Both the position numbers and the translations under genes were made by a program. DNA of 64,000 bases from contig CAJNDS010000006.1 of assembly GCA_905221605.1 (NCBI GenBank), positions 79,501 to 143,500 on the forward strand. The letters are read 5' to 3'. Positions 57,917-64,000 of the stretch are shown here, in pieces (the stretch's first letter is position 1; each line of letters begins with the position of its first letter). The notes under the pieces were generated by a model that searched no databases, was not told the DNA's origin, and worked only from the letters and a program-made list of their open reading frames with translations. This DNA comes from Symbiodinium natans (lineage: Eukaryota > Sar > Dinophyceae > Suessiales > Symbiodiniaceae).

Positions 57917-58732
57917 AGCCTGTCAAGCACATAGAGCTATGCTGTTGGTGATGGTGGAAATCTCAGCAGGGCACATTGGAGACTGTACCAGCCAGGTCAG
58001 CCTCGGCAGCTGCTCACAGCCGGACGTGACCGTTATTCTTCTGATCTCTACTGAGGCTACGAGTAGAGCATGGCTTAACTGCCGGTAAATGCCGGCAACG
58101 TGGCCTCAGAGCGTGACGTGCACTAAGTCACGTCCATACTCTGTGGATGCAAACGCCACTCGGAGCAACCTGAGCGTCTTGGAACTGTCTGAGAGTATCT
58201 TGGAGGGCCTCTTGACTTTATTGTGTCTGTTACGCACATGTACGGGATGTGCTGATCTGAGATGATCTGAGCTTCTTGCTCAAGGCCAACCAGCAGTCTC
58301 GCGCACATGAAAACAGCCCCTCTGCAAAACGGAGAAAGTGGCGTGACTTAAAGTCTCCTGGAATGGTCTTTGCATCGGCCAGTGATGGCATCCCAGGCCT
58401 GCTTGTTACTGCTTGACAGTCTCTGGGCAGTCTTGCTCGCGCCCTGCGCCACTGGATGAAGCGGCAGACATTACGCGCGGTTGTCACACACGTCACCAAT
58501 CTCTTGTTGGGGCATCGTTGCTTGGCTTCAGAGCCTCCAGGTCCGTTGAGGAGCTGGAGACAATGTCATGGCATGAGGCACTGGCACAGAAAGCGGTTTC
58601 CATGTACCCAGAATGCACAGCCTGCCAATATCTCCATCCCCAGTAAGGTTCGAGATGGTTCGAGCTACTGATGAAAAAGGGACTTGAGCCACAAGTGCGC
58701 AGCACTTAGAAGTCATCGTCGCAAGCCAGGGC

Positions 58733-58757
58733 AGGGCAGGGCAGGGCAGGGCAGGGA
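58733..58757. repeat. Short tandem repeat GGGCA
   Basis: Five copies of AGGGC in a row (GGGCAGGGCAGGGCAGGGCA). Confidence 0.9.
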
Positions 58758-59367
58758 GTTCTTGTGAAGCACCCTTCCCAGTGATTGGATTCATGTGACT
58801 TCTCTTGCCTACATAGGTCAAGGACGCAGCCATAGGCGCCGCCATGCCGCCTGATTTGAGATTTGAAGTGACATCTCATGACTCATGATGTCACAACGTA
58901 AACTTGACTCTGAAGCTTCTCATATTTCTCATACAAGTGGTACCCTGCTCAATCCTGCTCCGCCTCGGCCAGCTCTTGCAGAGCCGCGCGCTCGGCACAA
59001 AGCTACCCATTGAGCCGAGATGCATCCGGAAGATCAGCAATAGGTGGTCCAAACCCCTGCCAACCTCTGCACTCAACGACTACTCCAAGGGAAGTGTTCG
59101 CCGACGTGTCAGGTCGACCTCGCCACCTTCAACTTCGGGCCTGCAGCAGATTTTTTGGCTGCTGATTGTGAAACCAAGTGAAAACAGTGTACTTCACTCC
59201 AATATACTCAACTCTGCAGGCAACTTGTATCCTTCTTTTCGAAAATGAATTTGGGATTTTTGGCGGCATCTTGCATTCCTTTCGAGCATGAGTTGAGCAT
59301 CTTGTATGTGTGTTTCCAGTATGAGTTTCGGGCATCTTCTCGCTTTCGGGTATGAGTTTGGGATCCA

Positions 59368-59940
59368 CTAGGGAGAAGAAGACGATGCCCAGAAGGGCAT
59401 CATAGGACCACATCGGCACCACTCATCGTAGCCCTCAAGTACATCCGGCGAAGTAGGGGAAAGGCCCAACGAAGGCGACAACGAGACCGAACCAGGCGAA
59501 GTAGGAGCAGCGCCCCCGCCCCCATTGCCCGGCTCGGTCTCTTTGTCGTCTTTGCTGGGCCATTCCCCTGCTTCACCGAGCTCGGTCTCTTTGTCGTCCT
59601 CGTTCGCGGTTTCATCCTCGGCTGTCTCCTGGTCATCTTCCTTCTCGGCTTGCTCCTCGGCTTCTTCATCGCCTGGCTTGCTGGCTGTCCCTTGGGCCGC
59701 GTCATAATGCGTCATAGCTCACCCAATGAGCCTCTGTGTCGTTCGTGCTAAACATTGCTAAACGGATGCACGTCTTGCTCGGCCAAGTCCTTCAAGCGAG
59801 GAAGGGCTGTACGCTTATCTGCATCCCTCTGCTGCCGCTGCTTCTCGGCCACGAGTGCAGCTTGCAACATCTCTTCATTCTCTTCGTGAGTCTCCGGCCT
59901 GGGGGCCCCATACGTAGACTTTCCACGCCGAATGGTCTGG
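59368..59940 (-). CDS. Acidic, coiled-coil-like protein, two frames (probably two exons)
   Basis: The upstream piece (~59940-59748) reads ETHEENEEMLQAALVAEKQR, then QQRDADKRTALPRLKDLAEQ, and ends at a stop at 59748. It has the heptad pattern of a coiled coil. The downstream piece (59715-59368) starts at an ATG behind an in-frame stop. It is very acidic (GDEEAEEQAEKEDDQETAED), with a repeated DDKETE(L/P)G unit, then a Pro/Ser-rich tail and a stop at 59368. They may be two exons of one gene, with a GTGCATCC donor at ~59765, or two small genes. Function is unknown, and composition is the only evidence. Confidence 0.4.
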
Positions 59941-59989
59941 GCACCGACTCATCTTCTGGCGGCCATTGCCGCAGTGAAGAGCTCTGAGC

Positions 59990-61010
59990 TACGAGAAATC
60001 TGCATAAGGCATTTACAAAGCTTTGCCACTGTGGCATCTGGAAGGTTGGACTGCCGGGACAAACCTCCGCCACGGACCTCCATGGACCTCCATCTGGAAC
60101 CGCTATGGACCCTATATGACCCTGTTCGGCCGTGTGGGATGTCATAAGACCCATCTGCGCCGATGTTCTTGTTGGCAGCTGATGCCCGTTTCCGCCTACA
60201 AACAGAATTTCCCGTTCTATGGGTGCCGACTGACAGCTAACAATCGCCAGAGTAGTTGGCTAAGCAAGTTGGCCATGGTCCATCCCAAATCACAGGAATT
60301 GTGTGGAGTGGTCCTTCTTTATGTGAGGAGTATATACCTTGCTTGCGGGGAGCCACGGTTTGCTTGGGCTGCCCTGGTTGCCTTCTTCTCGGGTAGTAAT
60401 CACATTGCAAAATACATTGCAATACGTTGCAATAATACAGTCCACATCCTTTCTTGGCATCTTCGAGTATTGAAAAAATCAAGACAGCACACAAGAAGGA
60501 TAGGCCGCGGGCTTGATATTAACACGTCTTCCTGGAGACATCCTCCGGCGCACCCCTTTGTAGCAGATCTTCTCCGGTGCCTCATTCGAATTACTCGAAG
60601 ATGCTTTCGTAAACATGGCCTCTGGCACAGTGTGCTCTCACGTCTGCTCTACCTGCGTCTGTGAGATGCTTGCCTTCACCGTGGGCGGCTCCCATGGCTT
60701 GAAGGTTCCGAGGTCCTTGAGAACCGCCTTTTGCCATTCGGAGAGCCGAGTTCAGGTTTCGTGGAAGCACTGAACTTCAATTAGCATCTCACTAGCAGGT
60801 CACTCAACAGCATCCTGCAGTATCCAGCATCCATTTAATTTGAATTCCATTTCCGCACCTCAACAGTCTCGATGACACCTCGGAGGTTTTGCCACCTGAG
60901 GCTTCGCCGAAGCGTTCTCGCGCCATTCCGCCCTGAGCTGAGCAGCTGGGCCCAGCGCCGGGGGTCTTTGGCATGCATGTCAGAGAACCTGCGCGAACTG
61001 CAATGTGTGG
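59990..61010. other. No supportable gene
   Basis: The plus-strand frame 60023-60664 (213 codons) has no motif and overlaps minus-strand frames. At 60,075-60,095 GGACCTCCAT repeats twice. At 60,405-60,435 ACATTGCAA and ACGTTGCAAT repeat. Confidence 0.4.
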
Positions 61011-61012
61011 CG

Positions 61013-61096
61013 CAGAGCATTGCAGAGCATTGCAGAGCATTGCCCAGCATTGCAGAGCATTGCAGAGCATTGCAGAGCATTGCAGAGCATTGCAGA
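61013..61096. repeat. Minisatellite of 10 bp (AGCATTGCAG)n
   Basis: Eight copies, one with a GCCC variant. Because the unit is not a multiple of three and lacks stops, it opens several frames on both strands at once. These should not be taken as genes. Confidence 0.9.
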
Positions 61097-61529
61097 TATG
61101 CGAGGACGTGCGAGGATATGCGAGGTGCAGCCCTGGCAGTGCAATACCTTTTCGTCTGCGGCTGACTTCGAGACTGCACGTCGACGAAGACTCGATGACT
61201 CCCCCAAGAAGACCTTGGATTGCCCGGTCCAGACCTGAACTATCTGAACGCGCAAGCCAGCGGATGAAGCACTTCTGAGCTCGATGCCGACTGCGCCGCA
61301 TCCTGCGTATGAGCTTCGAGCTTTACATAGACCAAACAAAACTGCAATCACTTCGCTTACGGAGAGGCTCGGATATCGCCTTGGATTGTGGCACACTTGC
61401 TTTTGCATCGCTCCGGACGTCTGCTTAGAAACGGGAAAAAAAACTCTACGGTCTCAGCTCGGCAAGAGCCAGGACAGGATCTCAGGAGACAGGTGTACCA
61501 AAACGTAGATGAAGCGTAGGCTCAGAAGC

Positions 61530-62780
61530 TCAGAAGCCCTCCGCCAGCTGGACCTTCTCGAACTGCTTCTTCTTGAGGACGAAGGACAGCTGGGCAATGA
61601 AGCAGGAGAAAGCAAAGGCGCAATAGGCATAGACCCGGTTCATGTCTTGCAGGATGCATTCCTTCTCCTCCTGGCCAAATCCACCTACGTTCGGGTTGGT
61701 GGTGATCGGCTCGTCCTTCTCCACCTCATCACCCACCTGCACCACAATGTCTGAACCTGGGAGGCACTCCTGAGTTTTGGCCTCGCCGGATGGGGTCGTG
61801 ATTGTCACCTTCAAGCCATCAACAGCGCTCACCGTGCCGGTCGCAACGGCAAAGAACTGGTTGTTGTTGCTCTGGTTGCCCTCAGGATAGACCTGACCAC
61901 GCCCACGGTTGCCACCGAAGTAAAAGATGCCCTTGCCGAAGAGGATCTTGTCATCCGTGTTGGGATCCGGCGCAAGGACAGGCAGCACCATCTTCTCGTA
62001 GGTTTCGCCTGGAACGGGCCCTGCAACCACAATGTTCGGGTACTCCTTGCTGTAGGCGGACCAAGCAAGGCCCTTCATCTCCTTCTTCAGCGGCTTTGGC
62101 AGACGATCCTTGGGAGCCAGCTTCCAACCTTCGGGCATCACAGCGATGGCTCCGATGTTCATGGGGCCCTTGGAGCCATCCGCGATTGGCTGGCGGCGCT
62201 TGGCGTACTTGGCAGGGATCTCCACCTCGGTCTTGAAGATTGTGTCGGGCAACACAGCCTGCGGAATCCTCACCTCAATTGGCTTCGAGGCCAGGTGGCA
62301 GTTGGCACACACAATCTTTCCTGTGTACTCGCGTGGGTTGGCATAGTTCTGCTGCGCGAAGATGGGGTACGCCACCGCGGATTCCATGGAAGACGTGAAG
62401 ACCATTGCCGCGGCAGCTCCAGCCAGGGCTTGCTTGGCAAAGTTCTGCACATCCTGGATGTGCTGGTCAGTCTCTTCCAACGTTGGGGCCTCCACTCCAT
62501 CGAGCTGGGCACGGCAGGCCACTAGCTGGTCACGGAAGTAAGTTTCACCACCAACAGAACTGCTGAGGCCCGTGGCCACTGATGCAGTCTTTGCCCGCAC
62601 ACCACGTGCTTTGCGGCGCAAGGCGGAAGCGGTGACAAGGCCCGTGGCTGCCAAAGCTGCGCCAGTGCCCGAGAACCACGTGCCAGCGTCACTCTTGGGG
62701 GCCTTCTTGGGTTCCACGGGGACTTGAGCCTGTGGAGTGATGGATGGGCTGATCACCGTGAAGGCGGTGGACGACAGCAT
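61530..62780 (-). CDS. petA: Cytochrome f, nuclear-encoded, plastid-targeted (416 aa, intronless)
   Basis: Heme protein of the cytochrome b6f complex that passes electrons from the Rieske protein to cytochrome c6 or plastocyanin in the thylakoid lumen. Residues 1 to ~137 are an N-terminal extension. It has an Ala/Thr/Ser-rich hydrophobic segment (~37-53), an Arg/Lys-rich transit region (ARGVRAKT), a linker, and a thylakoid-transfer signal (LAGAAAAMVFTSSMESAVA) ending at A-V-A. The mature protein starts YPIFAQQNY; Tyr138 is the axial heme ligand. CANCH at 158-162 binds heme covalently. The large domain has KGPMNIGA, PEGWKLAPKDR, YPNIVVAGPVPG and FGKGIFYFGGNRGRGQVYPE. The single membrane helix is at ~383-402, followed by KKKQFEKVQLAEGF. 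Length and order fit plant and algal petA plus a leader. Nuclear location and a multipartite leader are expected for peridinin dinoflagellates. No intron, GC-rich codons. Start ATG at 62780. Confidence 0.97.
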   Translation of the reverse strand: MLSSTAFTVISPSITPQAQVPVEPKKAPKSDAGTWFSGTGAALAATGLVTASALRRKARGVRAKTASVATGLSSSVGGETYFRDQLVACRAQLDGVEAPTLEETDQHIQDVQNFAKQALAGAAAAMVFTSSMESAVAYPIFAQQNYANPREYTGKIVCANCHLASKPIEVRIPQAVLPDTIFKTEVEIPAKYAKRRQPIADGSKGPMNIGAIAVMPEGWKLAPKDRLPKPLKKEMKGLAWSAYSKEYPNIVVAGPVPGETYEKMVLPVLAPDPNTDDKILFGKGIFYFGGNRGRGQVYPEGNQSNNNQFFAVATGTVSAVDGLKVTITTPSGEAKTQECLPGSDIVVQVGDEVEKDEPITTNPNVGGFGQEEKECILQDMNRVYAYCAFAFSCFIAQLSFVLKKKQFEKVQLAEGF

Positions 62781-63650
62781 GGCGTCACTGGCTTCTTTCG
62801 GCGGCTTGGCTTGGCCTTAACTGCCTTGACACTTTCAGCTGCGGACGAATGATGGCATATGATGGCATGGAGGTATGCTGACCGGGCTCAGGCGTGTCAA
62901 ACTTGCGACAATGGGAGCAATGCTGTGCGACGCCGTGCAAATTCTCTGGCTCACTGCACAAGCTCCTCGTCCGCTCGGCCTGGCGACCATTCACGGGCCT
63001 CGGTGAGCGCATTCCACCTGTATGAACATCACACACATATGAAGCCCGTGGTTCGACGCGATCACCAAGACGCAAGCCATCAGCTCCTCATGATCAGAGA
63101 AGAGTTGACAGTTCCGAAAGGCCATAGACCTGCAAGCAAAATCTAGTCAAACCTGCTCACAGACGAGCGCTCAACTTGAAAGTAGCAGACACGGGCACTA
63201 AATATTTGCAGGCTCTCGGATGGAGAAGTCCCGAGAACTCTAGGTAAGATTTGCAAGATTTAAAAGTGTCATTGGTCCAGCAGAGCACAAAATCCACAGA
63301 TGTTTCAGGAGCCAACAACGCGCGCCCAGAGTCAACCCGCAAGGAGCGAGAGTGTTCCAAGCTCTATACAGCAGAAAGTTGTTCTCGGACCATCTGCTAC
63401 TTGCAGAGTCGCGGAACTGTGGCTATACACTTTCCTGCGAGTCCAAGGAGACTCCAAAACCTGGCATGTTGCCCATTGCCCTACGGCTGCCTCACATGCC
63501 TCATTGACAGCTGGAGGCGTCCCGAGCTTGCGTCCAGCACTCGCACGCGGATTGAATCGCCTACCTGGGAGTACACTCTTCACCTCTCGCATCTCTGGAT
63601 GTCTCTGGCACCCTGACTTACACCTTGCACCTTGCATCTCAAAATACCTC
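62781..63650. other. Region upstream of petA, no gene found
   Basis: I see no spliced-leader relic, no TATA box and no recognised exon. Frames on both strands are short. Confidence 0.5.
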
Positions 63651-63654
63651 ACCC

Positions 63655-63750
63655 ATGCTCCGAGGGTCTGCAATGTCAGCCTTCACATGTTCATCCAACT
63701 CGGAGATGTGGACGAAGCCCTTCACGGCCTCGGACTCAAGATGCGTTAGA
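63655..63750 (-). CDS. Candidate exon at the right edge
   Basis: The frame reads HLESEAVKGFVHISELDEHV, then KADIADPRSM, and ends at a GTGAGG donor. GFVHISELDEH recalls the S1 RNA-binding fold (GxVHxSEL), but the fragment is too short to be sure. It may belong to a gene continuing beyond 64,000. Confidence 0.4.
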
Positions 63751-63844
63751 AGGGCTTCGTTTGACGATGCTCTGCCAAGATGCTGCGCCACCACCTAAGT
63801 CAAACAGCCACAGAGAGGCTAAGCAAATGACACAAGGACAGGAA

Positions 63845-63920
63845 AGCGAGAGAGAGCGGGACCTCAGAGAAAGAGAGAGAAAGAGAGAAGAAGAGAGAGA
63901 AAGAGAGAAGAAGTGAGAGA
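63845..63920. repeat. GA microsatellite (AGAGAGAA units)
   Basis: About 75 bp of GAGAGAAA and GAGAAGAA units, like the tract at 43 kb. Confidence 0.9.
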
Positions 63921-64000
63921 GCCATGGTTGCGTCTCTTCCGGACCAGCCTGGAGGTTGCAGGACGGCAAAGAGGCCAACGGGAGTGGCTTGCTGCACCAC

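Noticed and set aside
60804..61408. Several long frames on both strands near petA
   Set aside because: The 10-bp tandem repeat keeps multiple frames open. Flanking residues show no family.
62781..63100. Relic of the dinoflagellate spliced leader upstream of intronless petA
   Set aside because: I looked for the CCATTTTGGCTCAAG core on the minus strand here and elsewhere in the window and did not find it.
1..64000. CRISPR arrays, bacterial operons, rRNA genes, and reverse transcriptase or transposase genes
   Set aside because: No regular spacer-repeat array, no ribosome-binding-site-linked gene run, no rRNA core sequence and no YXDD or DDE signature was seen in the frames I read.

Overview
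ORGANISM. The window looks like nuclear DNA of a peridinin-type dinoflagellate (Symbiodiniaceae or a relative is an inference). Three things support this. A complete intronless nuclear gene for cytochrome f (petA) carries a long N-terminal plastid-targeting extension, and petA is nuclear in these algae. The other recognisable genes are cut by short introns that use GC as well as GT donors, with AG|G around many junctions. TTTAGGG-type telomeric heptamers and long microsatellites are scattered through GC-rich, mostly non-coding sequence. Every gene I can name lies on the minus strand, which fits the unidirectional gene clusters of dinoflagellates. LAYOUT. About 0.2-2.5 kb: N-terminal half of an MCM9-like helicase, running off the left edge. 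4.86-6.81 kb: a multi-exon Ser/Thr protein kinase with an alveolate-type DFD metal-binding motif. 10.83-12.84 kb: an AT-rich island holding decayed virus-like genes (an S74 chaperone/peptidase domain, a GIY-YIG nuclease with a zinc-knuckle tail, a small CxxC protein), followed to 14.07 kb by palindromic repeats. 20.0-20.95 kb: two blocks of telomere-like heptamers. 21-27 kb: several unassigned coding exons, one with a SET-like NHSCSP motif. 28.2-31.63 kb: exons of a protein with bacterial-Ig/He_PIG-like modules. 32.82-34.19 kb: a single-exon Notum/pectin-acetylesterase-family hydrolase. 34-46 kb: microsatellites, degenerate minisatellites and a few candidate exons. 46.12-48.54 kb: a large single-exon secreted-type protein with three Cys-rich repeats ending in CWGxxP. 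49.11-49.67 kb: a nuclear copy of mitochondrial cox1 (NUMT), frame-broken. 52.5-53.6 kb: exons resembling F5/8-C (discoidin) modules. 59.4-59.95 kb: an acidic and coiled-coil-like reading frame. 61.53-62.78 kb: petA. HOW THE GENES RELATE. They do not form a pathway. They cover replication and repair (MCM9), signalling (kinase), photosynthetic electron transfer (cytochrome f) and several extracellular or surface modular proteins. Foreign DNA has entered at least twice, once from a virus-like source and once from the mitochondrion. LIMITS. Exon edges come from reading splice motifs and family patterns by eye, with no transcript evidence. Several proposed introns are very short with lengths divisible by three, so read-through coding is possible there. 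Most of the remaining sequence shows no gene I can support.
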